Origin: Xylocopa sonorina
Lineage: Eukaryota; Arthropoda; Insecta; Hymenoptera; Apidae
Direction of reading: 5' to 3'
Assembly (NCBI RefSeq): GCF_050948175.1
Contig: NC_135201.1
Coordinates: 8,990,001-9,054,000 of the forward strand
DNA length: 64,000 bases
Below are positions 12,878 through 26,300 of this stretch, in pieces. Position 1 is the stretch's first letter. Every line of letters starts with the position of its first letter. The position numbers were made by a program, and so were the translations under genes. Under the pieces are notes generated by a model, which had not been told where the DNA came from, did not search any database, and saw only the letters and a program-made list of their open reading frames with translations.

Positions 12878-15568
12878 TAGGTGAAACAGTGATTCGATCT
12901 CGATGGAGGACTCGATCGTTCTGCGTTTCAGTGGTTTCGCAAAACTTGTACCTATCTCTCGAGACAGCTGTGCGAATTTCAAGGCTAATCTATCGTTCGC
13001 CTGTTCACAAAAGTGCTAGGAAGGGAATTGGACGATCGACGTAATTGGTGCAACCGCTTTTTCTACCGTTTTACTTAAATCGACTACTTTTGTACGTCTC
13101 GCAGGATCGACGGTCTCCACCGGTTCGCACTGAAAGAGCGCATCAATTTGACGAATGATTTAACAAAAGTGTCGGCTACAGATTTTTTGTACAGGACAGT
13201 AGAACATACCTCTCGATCCTTTGAGCGTCGTAGCGCTGCGTATAGAATGACCAGCGTCGTGATCGGCGATCGATGCGTCGTGAACATTTTTACCGACTTA
13301 TCCATCTGGTCAAAGGGAATTGAAAGAAACGAAAATAGCGTGGGAAACGATAGGAAAGTCTCTCGAAGTGTGTCGTGTGTCGAGTCGGAAGGGCCCCAAC
13401 TCGTTTTCACGAACCCAGGCGCGTCCACACTGTAAATAGCCACGTTAGCACCCCTGAAGTAACTAAGTATAAAATTTCATACGTTGTTTAGGTTTTTAGC
13501 ACTAGTTATCCGAGATCAGTTACCAATTATACGAACAAATTACAAATAAATTTCAAAAATATTATACCTGGCGTTGGATTCCCCTCGTTACCGTGTCACC
13601 TAGTCGCTGAGCAACTTAACCAAGTGGCAGAAAAGTAGATCACGATTAAATAACCACTGCTTATACTTTTTTGGTACTTTTCTTTTTTATTGAGTGTTGC
13701 GAATATATACAAAGGATGGCGAACTAATAATAACTATTACATTAGAACCAAATAAACAAAGATTATCATGATAGTATTAACGTGTGTTAATGTTCGTTTA
13801 GATAACATAATGTTTCGTAACGGTGTTGTGTGCCGAATTTGAAAGGGATGTTACTTTCACGTCGCATCGACATCCACTCATTTTGTCATTTTATATATTT
13901 TATACACATATATAAAATTGCATTTTCTTTGTACACCGCAACGACGTCGCCTCGTAATTTTCGATCCTCGGAGAGAAAAAAAAAGAAAAAAAAAAAGAAG
14001 AATGTACGAAATCGAAGGTCGATGTAGCGTCGAAAATTGCTAGTCGAAAGCTGTGTTCAAAAGAAACGCATCCGCCGAACACGTTCGTCAATCTAACCGA
14101 TCCACAGTCGAACGAATTACGATCGATTTACCAGCTTCCCCTCTAAATGGAAATGAACTTCCGTTCCTCCTTCAAACGCGATAAAGTAGAATTTAGGGAA
14201 TAAGTAACTACCACCTCATTAGTATCTTTTTTTTTTTATTTTTTTTTTCTCGTTTTCTTAACTTTTTAAAAATGTTTTTAAATAGTAACGCATTATCATT
14301 TTTTCTATAATAAACGAATCGTGATCGTGATATCATAGTTTGCTCTCGCCATGGCGCAAGTAAAATTTCAGGCATGAATCAGTCGGTGTTACGATTTGTG
14401 CGTTGAAATCGCGACAGTACGGATTCGTCCGTTTCGAAATAGAGCTAAGACTCGGAATAGACGTGATTTACTCGAGGCAGATAGAAAATCTTGTAAAAAA
14501 ATGTGAACACGTTTTCCACGCTCGTCGATCGTGCTCGCAAATATCTTGTTCGACTCGCAGGTCGTAGAACTGTCCGCGAACGATTTCCTCGTAACGAACT
14601 AAATTTTCCTCCGATCCTGATACGTCCATCCGATCACGTTGCACTAGTGGTGGAGTTAAATAAGTGAAATATTATTCTGCTTAGGAGATAAGAAAAGAAA
14701 CCCAACGATACAGACCGATTCCCATCGCAACAGTCTTCGCACGATATTATATCGATGGATCTCGCGGATACCAGGGTATCGTGCAAAATTATTAGTTGAG
14801 AAACAGCTGATCGATGTATCCTGTACAGTCGGCGTCTGAGATCCTCTGAAATCCAATTTTCATTCCCAACATCTAGGGATGTTATCGAAAATCTATCATC
14901 CACTCCCCTTTCTCCTTGTTTCTCTTCTTTTATTATTATTTTTGTCTCAACTTATTGCTTCTCCCCTCCCCTCCCCCCTCTCTTTTCATTGCTAACAGCG
15001 ACCTCGATTTTCCATTTCGCGTAATAAAATATCCTTCTTCCGTTTAATTAAATCGATTCATCGATCGGCGTACTCGAGTTCTCGTCGGTTTTTTAATCTG
15101 CTCTCGTTTGCCGTTTCACCTCCGAAAAATATTTCTTTGTCTTCGCAGGAATCTGTCGAATGATTTTCCTTTTCAACTTTCAAACGGGGATACTTAAAAC
15201 CCTGAAACGTGAAGAGAACGGTTCCTTTCGGAATTTTTACGCGAATATTCTTGATCGAGGTTCCCCCGTGTGCCGCCAGTGGTATGATACACACGTATTT
15301 ACCATTATTTGAATTTACTGCTCTCATTTTATCGCGCGATTATTTTTACGCGCGAGTAAAACGATCGAAATAAAGATTTCGAATGAAAAATGAATCGAAA
15401 GATCGCGCACTCGACTATGTTACAAAAAAAAAAAAAGAAAGAAAGAAAAAATCATTCGACAATTTCTGCTTCTCGTCTGACTACAATAATTACACTTTTC
15501 TTTTGATCACAAAAATAGAATTCTTAAAACTTAAACTCAGTTCACTTTCTCGCATTCTATTTATCTTA

Positions 15569-15602
<34 letters not shown>
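15569..15602. repeat. (CT)n microsatellite
   Basis: A near-pure CT dinucleotide run, interrupted once by TTT, in non-coding DNA. Confidence 0.9.
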
Positions 15603-16221
15603 TTCGTTCCCCGTTTCCATTCTTTCTCTCTCGTTCTCCTTCCCCCCTACTTTTACACTTCCGGCGCGTATCTCGCGCGGACACCACCGAGGAGTATGCA
15701 GTTGGCGTTGACAAACTATTTTAAATCGCGTCAGCGACTCGACACGACTCGATCGAAGTTTTAATTAATACAATACGTTCACGCTACCTAAAGCGGTTCG
15801 CCATCTATCGCTAAGAAAAAAAAAGAAAAGAGAAGAAAAGAAGAACGTCGCGTGTACCAAGGTCGATTCTCATTGTTGCGATAAATATTTTTACAATTAA
15901 ACAACTAATTGACACAATCACGATGTACAAACGTAAAGAAGCGTGGACGATCGACGATAAGACGGGTTCGAGCGATTATTTCAACGGTCATGCTGCTCTA
16001 ATCGTACTGTTCTCGGTACATTGTCGTAGCATGCATCGCAAAACGCAAGATGGCGCGCGGTGGTCACGATTAACGTTCACGTGAACTCAATTTCAGGGGG
16101 GTAAAAGGTGTATTTCAAACGCAAAACTGTAACTGACATACACAGGCTTACATAATCATCGAGATACACAGTTAAATGTAGAGCTGTTACGTTAAAAAGA
16201 GGGAACAAGAAAGGAAAAAAA

Positions 16222-16254
16222 AGAGGAGAAGAAGAAGAAGAAGAAGAAGAAGAA
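16222..16254. repeat. (GAA)n microsatellite
   Basis: A run of GAA triplets next to an A/G-rich tract. It produces poly-Ser or poly-Glu in chance open frames. Confidence 0.9.
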
Positions 16255-17060
16255 AATTCATGCACTCGAACGGAAGGAACGATTATCCGTCGTCTACTCT
16301 CGGATCGCTTAACTCGCAAAGGGCGTGTTAACAATGAAATCATCGTAATCATTATTCTACAGTAACGAACGTTACCCTTCGTCTTGGCTATATAGAAGAA
16401 AAACTACGAAAACGAGGTGAAAGGGTTGAGACTTCTTTTAGCGACGGGCATAATATGTTCTACGTAAGGAAATAAATAAGGACGAGACATCGATTCAGAC
16501 CAAATCACTGCTCCGTGGGTACAAATTACATCCCCACCGTGTATCTAAACATGCTTTCTTTTTTTGTTTTTTTTTTTTGTTTTTTTCAGGCAATAGCCTT
16601 TCCTGTTCTCGCTTTCCTTTCCCGACTCAAAAGATTATAAAAAGGAAACAAAAAAGAAAAAAGAGAAAAAGTAGTAAACGAAGACATAAAAATCACGAAC
16701 TCGCCGGCAACGTTACTCCCGCTAAACCGACGAGCCACGTACGTATAGATTTCGAAATCTAATAATTCGACACGCACTGCACACAGCTCAGTAAATATTC
16801 ATCTCGCGATAGTAAACGGCACCGTTCGCTAATAACAATAATTACATTGATCGTCGGTTATCTATCTCGATCTCGCTGATTTCGCTTCTCTAGCTCGATA
16901 TATATATATTTATATTTATATTCATATTTATAATATATATATATATAGATATATCAAAAATATCCTTAATAAAATAGAGCATTTTTAATATGTATAACGT
17001 ACCATCTCGCTAGTACTCGTTCCTATTATAATTTCATTCACTGTCTATGCATAATATGGA

Positions 17061-17108
17061 TATACAGATTGTACAAGCGCGCGCGCGCGCGCTTCTACAA
17101 TCTGTATA
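17061..17108. repeat. 48-bp palindrome with an alternating GC centre
   Basis: The arms TATACAGATTGTA and TACAATCTGTATA are exact reverse complements, with one mismatched pair (C74/C95) between them and the centre. The centre is an uninterrupted GCGC run from about 77 to 92. On one strand it would form a hairpin; as duplex it is a Z-DNA or cruciform candidate. Confidence 0.8.
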
Positions 17109-17254
17109 TTTATTTATAACTCCTAGTATTATATATATTTTAATGTACATATATAATACCCATTGCCGACATTCTTTCCTATCGTTTGCCCGCACGTGCG
17201 CCACATAATCGTGGATTGTTACCGCGTGCGATGTGTACCGTACATATGTAGAAG

Positions 17255-17290
17255 TATGTGTGTGTGTATGTGTGTGTGTGTGTGTATGTG
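17255..17290. repeat. (GT)n microsatellite
   Basis: A TG dinucleotide run interrupted twice by TATG. Confidence 0.85.
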
Positions 17291-18272
17291 CACTCGTTGT
17301 ACGTGTCGCCACGTGAACATTTTCCAGATTAGATTTCGCACACCTCGAGCTCCTGGCCTTTTCGCTGCGCGGCTTAAACGACACAATGTCTCGACTACTT
17401 ATGCGTTACATTGAAATATATTCTCGTCGCAGGATACGGTTCGAACATCGCAGCGTATCTCAATTCGATAGGTACTCTAGATTCACGATCATGATTTTAA
17501 CTGATTCTTGGTTACACAATTTTTCAATTATTCTCGAACTCTAATCCGTTTGTTTCAGTTTCCTCGACAGAAGGTTCCCTGGTTTAATACTAAAGCGAGT
17601 CCACTCATTCGTGCGATACAAAAGCTAGCTATTCGTCGATCATCTTCCTCTACCACTCTCTGTTTAATTGTTTCCGGGGCACAGCCGACAATTGTGAATT
17701 TCACGCAGAATAATGGACACGCGTGACCCCTTCCCCATCGAGCCGCTTCTCATCTTTTACAAATATGATTCTCGTGAAGTCGTTAACTAGTGCGCAAGAT
17801 GAACAACGATTAAACAATAGCTACATGTTTGAAAGGAATATAAATAGAAAATGAAGCTAATTGAACAGCGGATAAAGCGCGAATAAAAAGCGTTGAGTAT
17901 TTCGTTGACTTTTGGATAGGAAACGACTCTACGGTTCCGCGTTAAAAAAAATATCAACAAGTCAACAGTCGTTACAAATAGAAGTAACGAGGAAAGGAAA
18001 AAAAATCAATTTCTTATCGAATCGAACGCGAACTTAATCTAGATTCGCATGATCTTCGTTTCTAATTCCTAGTCAAGATAGTTGGTTCAGATTCGAAATT
18101 TCATTTGCTCTTCTACTATTTACAATCGATCACATATCCGTCTCTTTAAGGCAGTAATAATCCGACCCCAAATTCGCGTGCCAAGGAAAGTTTCTCCCTC
18201 TAACAATCGAACACTTTTTCAATTCATTTACTTTTCTTTTCTTTTTCACGTGGCGACCTCGTGTACAAAGAA

Positions 18273-18356
18273 CGAAGAAAAAGAAGAAGAAGAAGAAGAA
18301 GAAGAAGGAGGAGAAGAAGAAAACGGACTCTGTGCCTCTCTCTCTCTCTCTCTCTC
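18273..18356. repeat. (GAA)n and (CT)n compound microsatellite
   Basis: A GAA/GAG run to about 18321 is followed, after a short unique stretch, by a CT run at about 18338-18356. Confidence 0.85.
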
Positions 18357-18550
18357 GCTCTCTCACTCCTTCAGTCTTTCACTCCTTCGCCCAGCAATCT
18401 TTCTCTCTTCTTTGCTATCTCTTTTGAAAAAGAATTTTGAAATCTCAAACCTCTCTCGTGTTCGCGATCGTATGACACGATTAATAAAGGAATCCTGCAC
18501 GACGATTAAATTCGCCGTGATGTATAATAGCGGTTGAATCGTTCGTAATG

Positions 18551-18568
18551 AAATAATAATAATTAATA

Positions 18569-18615
<47 letters not shown>
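18551..18615. repeat. (ATA)n microsatellite
   Basis: A long AAT/ATA trinucleotide run, one of the purest simple repeats in the window. Confidence 0.9.
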
Positions 18616-18945
18616 TTAGTTACGAGCTATAGAAATAATTATCAGTTATGTACAATGCAATATAATGATATTACAGTAACGTAATAAATAAGCTCGAGGC
18701 GTACAAGTCTACACCTACAGAAGTGTATTTATCGATTCGTATGATAACGTCTAGCTTTCTTGCTTAATGATTGCCCCCTGGTTAATAAGAATTAATTACA
18801 AGTCGTCGGTATGCTCCTTTCCGGTGAACAGATCGAAATATATAAATTTTTTTCTAACGTATTGTACAATTAAATCTCTTCGGGTGTTTTTCTCGCTGTT
18901 ATTCACAGTTATGAAAAGAAATCGTCCTCCGTTTCTTCCTTTCTT

Positions 18946-18951
<6 letters not shown>

Positions 18952-18987
<36 letters not shown>
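18952..18987. repeat. (CT)n microsatellite
   Basis: A CT run with one TTT interruption in non-coding DNA. Confidence 0.9.
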
Positions 18988-19385
18988 CCTTTCGTTCATT
19001 AGAAATTGTCTCTTATCTTTTTTTCCAGGTAAAAAAAAAAAAAAAAAATATGCTCGGCATGCGGGATGAAACGTAATGAAATCTATATCGTGGCACCATT
19101 TGGACGCGTTTGTACATCCCTTGGAAAAAAAAATCAAACGTACCTCCCTTGGAACGCGCGGAAAAAGGAACGAACTACCGATATGAAATCATTGTTCGAG
19201 GCTATACCGATCTTTAACCAGAGCTTGCAGATCTCGAAGGACACGCGGGACGTAGATATGTCTGTAGCAGTGAACCGTTTATTATCTGACAATAGCAAGC
19301 CGAATTGTCGATTTTCCTTTTCTTCTCGATCATCAGGGCCAATATACGCGTGCAGAGAAACGGTGCTCCCTTACCAATCGATTGT

Positions 19386-19388
<3 letters not shown>

Positions 19389-19458
<70 letters not shown>
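19389..19458. repeat. Long (CT)n microsatellite, about 70 bp
   Basis: The longest pure dinucleotide run in the window. It accounts for the Leu-Ser repeats in the 230-codon open frame at 19066-19758, which is not a gene. Confidence 0.95.
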
Positions 19459-19463
<5 letters not shown>

Positions 19464-20372
19464 CCTCATTTCTTTAATCAGAACGTACGAACGAAGAGCT
19501 AAAAGGGATGACGAAATTAAAATTCCTGCCACGCGAATTCGTTTCACGATATATAAACCCTGTTTTACTATTCCTCTTTTTTTTCAAACACCCTTATATC
19601 CCTTAGTGAACACGAACAATTGTCCATTTTGCCTTTCTCGCATTTTCCTCCCTCTCTTTATGTACGTACATCTATATATATATATACTCAACTATACGTA
19701 TACAGTGTGGTTCGAGTCCCCGTTCAACGTATTATATTTCTGTCATTTTAAAAATTAACGATTTCATCCGCGTCACATATTTTCTTTTTAGGCACTTTTC
19801 CTCGGGAACAGAGATTGCTGATGCTGTGCTATACTCTGTTTTCATACCGATACTTTGGTTGTGTACTGTACAACGTTATTGGCAATTGTTGTTCCGTTTA
19901 TCTCGCCTCGTCTTCGCCGAGACACTTCTCTAATATACGATATTATTATCACGGGATACATATCTACGTGTGCGAACCACGATTCGAACACGCGCAACGG
20001 CGAGCATCCGACCGTTTACACGCTGCGCACGATTATTTAACGTACATTCGTAAAAATTAGTTCCCTTTGAGCAGTGCAGAGCTCTCCTCGAGTGCACTAG
20101 TATTATATAAGGCAGATATTGTCGCTTCTAGCGGCGAGTGTTGGCTGGCGTTCACGAAGCATCGTCGAGGCGATTATCTCTTTCTATCCTTCCTGGATCG
20201 GCGTCGTAACGGATCGCACACCCCTTTTTTTCCTACCCCGACCGGATGCGACTGTTACGCTCGCGTACAACTCTCTCTCTCTCTCTCTCTATTTTAAACG
20301 GTCGCTCGTCTAAAAGTATGAACATTTACGTTTTGTTTACTTACTCATCACCCGTTAATCGGTCGGTCCGTC

Positions 20373-23300
20373 TCATTTGTCGGCCGGTCTGGTGATCGTC
20401 TGCGGTATCACCGTCAGCGACTTCGGAATTTTTGGCAATATCGGAATCTGGCTGGTCATATTGGTCGTCACCTGTATAGACTTAGGCAGGTTCAAGTTGT
20501 GCAGCAGGTTCTGCGTCGGGCTGTTCTCGTTGGTCAGAGTGCGGACGTCGCAGATCAACGGCTCGAAGTCGCTTCTGCTCTGCCGGTTGAGCATCTCCTG
20601 CTGCATCCTCAGGTGCTTCTGAAATTGCGTGTGCGCGGCGATCTGCGCCTTCTGGTACTGCGTGGTCGACTTGAGGCTCGACGGTGAACCGGAACCACCG
20701 GTGGTGCCGCAGCTCGAACCGCTCGACTGCTTGTCCGTCAGCATCTGTTGCTTCTGCTTCTTCAGATTCTGCAGCCGCTTGAAATCAGGCTCGGTCAATT
20801 GGAACACCTTACCACCGGACGAGGACAGGAACTTTTGCCCGTCTTTCCGTTTCACGTTCGCGTTCGCGTTGCTGGCGCTGCTAGACGGCAGGTTCAGCCG
20901 TTGCAGATTCGGAGGTGGCTTCTTGATTATCGACACGCCTGGGTTCAACTTGAGAACCCTCGGTGGGCTGCCCTTCGCGGCTTGCGCGCCGCTCACAGAC
21001 GGTAACTTGGGCGTGCTCGTGCTCGGGAAAGAGTGCTTCTCCCTCTCGCGCATGTAACCGTCGCTTACTCGATGCTTATTGTGATCCGAGCCGATCGGCT
21101 CCATTATCGGCTCGTCCATCTTCTCCGGGCCCTCGTACGATATCAATCGATTCTGTACAGAAGTCGAGTAGTTGATCGCGTTCCGCGACGCATTCGGAGC
21201 TAAGACTAAATCACCGGACCTGTAATACTTCTCCAATAGTATCAAGTGCCTGAGGAACGAGCTCTGATTCCCGTACGGTCTTTGTAACTCCTGCCAGAGC
21301 AGCTTCGTGTCTCTGTCGTACTGTATCATAGTGGCACACTTCTCCCAGCCCTGGGGCGTTATCTCGCGAACGTTCGTGAACTCTATGTTCGCGTGGAGGT
21401 TCATCTCTTCTTCGCCAGGAAAAAGAGTGCGCACGCTGATCGATGGGTTAGCACCGAGTCTTTGCACCACCGGGGTGATGTCGTTGCTCGTCCTTGGTCT
21501 CTTTGGTAATATGGTTAAAGTTACCTCCTTGTCCATCGCGAGGATCTCGACCACCTCGTTCGGGCTGTCGCGCGATAGCGTCGTGTCCGACTGTGCGTAC
21601 GCGGAGAGATGCGTGTCGAGCAGCTTGCGTTTCTTCAGCTTCTCCGCTGCGTTCTCGATGCCGAGGAATTGCACGTCCATCATTACGTTCTCGTCGTGCG
21701 AGCTCGGTTTCGCGGTGCGATTCTCGTTGTCCGCTTCCGGATTAGTCCTGTCGTTCTTGGTAGGCTCCGGGGTCGACTTCTCCGAAGCGGAGTTCGCCAT
21801 CACGTCCGGGGACTTGGAGGTTCCTGTTTTCGACTGGGTGGCGTTGCACTTGGCTCTCTTTCGTTTGTCCTTGTCCTTGTCTTTGGACTGATTCTGAGCG
21901 GAGTCCTCGTCCTCGTTCTCCAGAACCTCGATATCAAGGAAGTGTAGAATTCTGGAGATGCAAATAGTATAAAACACAAAGCAATCGTTAAAAGTAAATA
22001 CAAGTATTTACTATGTTTTAAGTTTTTTCCGTATTGTATCGGAAAATCGTACCTTTTCCGGTAGTTCTTAAAAAACGATTTATGATTCGTATTCATGTTC
22101 TCCACGTCCTTGTACTTTAGCTGCAACTGTGTGAAGTAACGGCACAATTTGCAGACGAAAGTGCCGGCAGCCAAGACGACGGGTACTCCCTGTTGCCCGA
22201 GCAACTGGTTCAATTCTTCCGTCTCCGCGTTAGCCAGCTGGTGAGTGTGGTTTCTTGCCAGTCGACGTGTACAGAGCGCACAGGTCAAGAATCGCTCGAT
22301 CTTCGAGTAATGATTTACGCAGAACGACATGGACGTGTGCTGACTCGATTCCCAGTCGATATCCACCTGATACGAAGAAACCATTGTCCAGGTTGCACGG
22401 AATACTTGCTATCGCTTCGCACCGTGACATATTACCGATGCACGCTTACCTGTTTGTGCAGACCAGCCTTTATCTTGAGTAACCATCGACGTTTGACGTG
22501 GTGGCGGGCAGCGTCTCTACACTCGCGGGCCGAACACTTGGACACCATCAATTGCCTGTGCTGTTTCTGCGGCTTGGCCTGCATATTTGTAGGACTCGTG
22601 TTCGCCTAAACACGAAGAAAATTCAATACTCACGGACAGAGTCTACGGCACGAGCTTGAAACGCAAGCGATCAAATTCTCACCTTCCTATCTACGTGACG
22701 GTAACAAGCATCGCACAAGCAAGAGTCCTTGGTCAAGTGTCTCTCGATGTTCAAGATCTTCTTACGCCTCTCGTCGGACTTCATCTGAGCGAGATGCATC
22801 GGTGTATCCAAAGAGCCGAACTTCCCGAAACAGTAACAGCATACATCGGCGCACAAGCGTCCCGGATGGATCGAGAACGAAGAGGATTTCTCTGGAATGA
22901 CGAGCGACTGACGATCCTTGGGCGTTGTATCTTCGTTATCTTCGTCTATCGTTACAAAAACAATTATCAATCATCTGCATAATCGTAATATTTCAATTGA
23001 ATATTTTGGATTTAGAGAGATAGATAGAGAGAGAGATAGAGAGAGAGAAAGAGAGAGAACGAGGTAAATTTTTTAGTTGGAAGATAGTTAGAAAGTTAAC
23101 GAGTAAATTGTAATTAGTACTTGAAGCGGTAGCACAAAATAGATAGCATGCTTGTTAGGGAATACTTTATACTGTTGTTACAAGTACAATTTACTGCGGG
23201 ATTTTTCCAGACGATTCACGAATAACAGAATTGCCTGATATTGATTAAGGCAAATATCAAGCGATTCATTTCTCAGAATGATCTTTAAAGAAATGCAGAT

Positions 23301-26300
23301 TACTGCCGCACGAAAGACGAGGACGAGTGTGTTTTAACAAAGCAGAGGGACGAGGAACATGGTTATTAAGAATGTAGTTATTCCCGCAACCAGGATTACC
23401 GCAAGAGTGTCTGTGGTTAGTAGAGAACTTTCGGTTCGCACCAGAGCTGCTATCTCCCCAACCACTGGTTCCATTCTGAAAAACGGGAAACAAACGAGAC
23501 AGAATTAATTAATGATATCCGAATCGTCACGTTCGATCGTGTACAACAATTAGACGTGTCCGTTAAAAAGCTCACCTCCTTCTGAATAGTGTAGAAGTTG
23601 TTCTCAGGCGAATCTCCTTCCCCGTCTCCGCGGCCCTGTTTCAACACCATTTTCAGTGGCGATCTCGACCGTCTCTTATCCTTCTCTTTCTCTTTCTGAA
23701 CCCGGATCACCGTCTTCAGTGTGCCCGAAGATTGGTCTTTCTTCGCCTTCTGGCTTATCCTCTCAGCAGCCTTTTCCAACGGCTCCAACCCGAGTATCCT
23801 CAGAATAGACTCTTTCTTCGCCTTGTCCTCCGCCGTCTCCAAAATGTTCGGATTGATGTTGACGCTGCTGGAGGATTCGCCGGACGTGGACGTCTCGTCG
23901 GAATCCTTCTGCGAGGTTTCCGGCGTTTTCACGGGCTTGCAATCGGCGTCGAGCATGTCTATGCCCTCTGGTTGTTTGATCATATGGTTCTCCGACAAGT
24001 TACGGGACAATCTGTTCTCACGGGCCGCTTTGCCTGGTTCCTTCCCGATCATCAGGTCGTTCTCCGACTTGCTTCTCGCGTTGCCTCCAGTAGCTTGTCG
24101 TTTCTCTAAGCTCCCTCTGCCGCCTTCCGAGAAACCACGGCAATGCGCCGCACACCCAGCTCTGTTCCCGTATTTGTTCAAAAAGGACCGATCGTTCTCG
24201 TTGATTTTCGCCACTTCGTTATCCAACAGCGTCTCCTCCTTGTTTTGCTGATCGGACCTTCGGATATCACGTTTCGATCGTTTGCTTCTCGCCGCTGCCA
24301 GCTGATCCTCTTTCCGTTTCTTCGCCTCCCTCATGCGTCTCGTTCGAGCCTGTCGATCCGCATCGTTCGCGTCCAATTCGTTACCGTTCTGCGTATCGTC
24401 CGTATCATCCGTGTTCATCGATTGATCCTGCGGCTTCTCCTCCTGCTCCTTCTCTTCGTTGTGACAATTTTGCGCCTTCTGAGCTGCTGCTGCTTCCTCT
24501 TCCGTTTTAATCTTTACAACACCCTCGTTATTGCGTTCCTTGCTACAGGCTCTGCTCGATCCCCTCTCAAGCTTCTTCATCTTATCGCGCGCCCTTAACA
24601 CTCGTTTCTTATTCTCATCGCTGACGATGATCTTTTGCTCATCCGCGTTACCATCGGATTTCTCTGTTTCCTCCTTCGTTACGGCCGACTCGTTGCGCTC
24701 GGAATTAGTCGACAGGATTACCTTTTTCTCGATAATATTATCGACAGCGTTATTGTTATCGTTATTATCATCTTGCTTGCATTTATCTTTACCGCTGCCG
24801 GCGGTACTTCCTCTCCTCTCCTCGAGGGAGTTACACGTATCATTATTAACAGCAACAGGACTAGTATCCCGTTTAGGATCCGAGATCGATTCTTCCGCTT
24901 CTACTCTTGTCTCTGCAGACTCATCGACTACTTCCTTAGAATTCTCTGCTACCCCGTCGCTCTTCTCGATCTCCTTCGTTTCAACGACAGGCGTCGCTTC
25001 TTGTTTAACGGTATCCGCCGCCGCTGCTGCTGGTGATAATTCGTTAGAAAATGTGCCTCTCGCAGGCGATTCTATTGTAGTTTTCTTAATACCTTCTTGG
25101 TCGTTTCGCGTCTCTTTCTCCCTCGACTGTGTCTGATCGCTGGCACGGTTCTCCGCCACCAGTCGTTCCACTTCTCGAGAGATACTCTCCAAAGTCTCCG
25201 CTTCGTCGGATACCACGGTGGCGGTTGCGGACACCTCAGCTTCGTCTACGGTCGTTTCGTCCACCTTCGCTACGATTTTCTCTTGCGCCGGGGTCGATGC
25301 GGTGGTCGTTACCGTGTTACCGCTCAAAGAATCTGAAGCTGTTTTTTTTATCGATCCATTTCTGACTGGCTCGTCGTTCGAACCTGTTTCTTCGACAGCA
25401 GGCTTAGCCAACTCGTCCGAAGGCTCCTCCTCGTCACTGTTTTCGGATTTTTTCGCTGTTTTGTTTATTATGCTGGTCAACTGTTTAATCGGTTCACCGT
25501 TCTCAGGGGAAGAAGCTTTGTCGGGTGTTCTCGATGATTTTCTAGCGTCTTTCTCGATAGTACACTTCTCTCCCTGCTCCTCTTCCTCCTCTTTAATATT
25601 TTCTTGCCTCTCACCCTGCTCCTCCTCCTTAACTGTTACGCTAAAAATTTCATTCAGTTCGCCTTGTTGCTCGACGGGTTTACAGCAACTACTACTATCA
25701 CTGTTCTCTGTAACATGAACAAGTTCGGAAACATTATGATTATTATTGCTGTTAGTATCGGTATCAGGGGACTCGCTCTCTTGTACGTTCTGAGAATGAG
25801 TTTCAGCCAGTTCAATATCACCCATGACTAGTTTCTCAATTTCTTTGGCAGTATCGGCCACTTTTGGTACTGAATTCTCTGAACTGTCCGACTTGATCTC
25901 GTTCTTGGTAATGGCAGACTTGTCCTCGTCCGTGGTCTCCTCCAGCCCTAGCTTCTGCGACTCCGAGCTCAGCGGTGCGATTATCTCTTCGATTTTTGGT
26001 ATCTCGAAGTTTTTATTCAATCCGAGGCCCTTCTCCGGGCTATAGATTTTGTCCTCGATAGACTTGGCTATTTCCATCTTGATGGTCTCTATCATTTGAT
26101 CTATCTGCGACTTTGGATTCCCATCGGACTTTTCCGTACCGTAGAACGAGCTGACCGTTTTCTTCATGTCTATATTTAAACTATTCCTCCGGCCCTTGGT
26201 CTTGTCGGAAAGTTTCGCTAAAATATTGTCCTTCCTGACTTGATCCAAACTGGTCGCTTTCTTCAGCTCGTCTTGGACGTCCGAATTCTTTCCTGCTATT

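Larger units (their letters stand above)
11417..20372. other. Long non-coding interval: taranis-like 3' UTR, microsatellites, possible 3' UTR of the minus-strand gene
   Basis: No supported coding exon is visible. The left part is probably the taranis-like 3' UTR: it has a Pumilio-type TGTATATA at 12026-12033 and an AATAAA at 12872. Further AATAAA motifs occur near 13543 and 13752. On the minus strand an AATAAA lies near 19280, about 1.1 kb past the stop of the large minus-strand gene. Between these are many simple repeats (CT, GAA, ATA, GT, TA) and a GC-repeat hairpin, listed separately. The larger open frames arise from translated CT or GAA runs. Confidence 0.5.

Noticed and set aside
19705..19735. 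GGTTCGAGTCC, a perfect tRNA B-box-like sequence
   Set aside because: The flanking T-stem has a mismatch and no A box, anticodon stem or acceptor stem can be found upstream.
19066..19758. 230-codon open frame
   Set aside because: Its middle is a translated (CT)n run (Leu-Ser repeats) and the flanks show no domain, good start or splice logic.
23721..25718. Several plus-strand open frames of 130-200 codons
   Set aside because: They are antisense to the long exon of the minus-strand gene and mirror its codon pattern (Lys/Glu-rich becomes Phe/Leu/Ser-rich).
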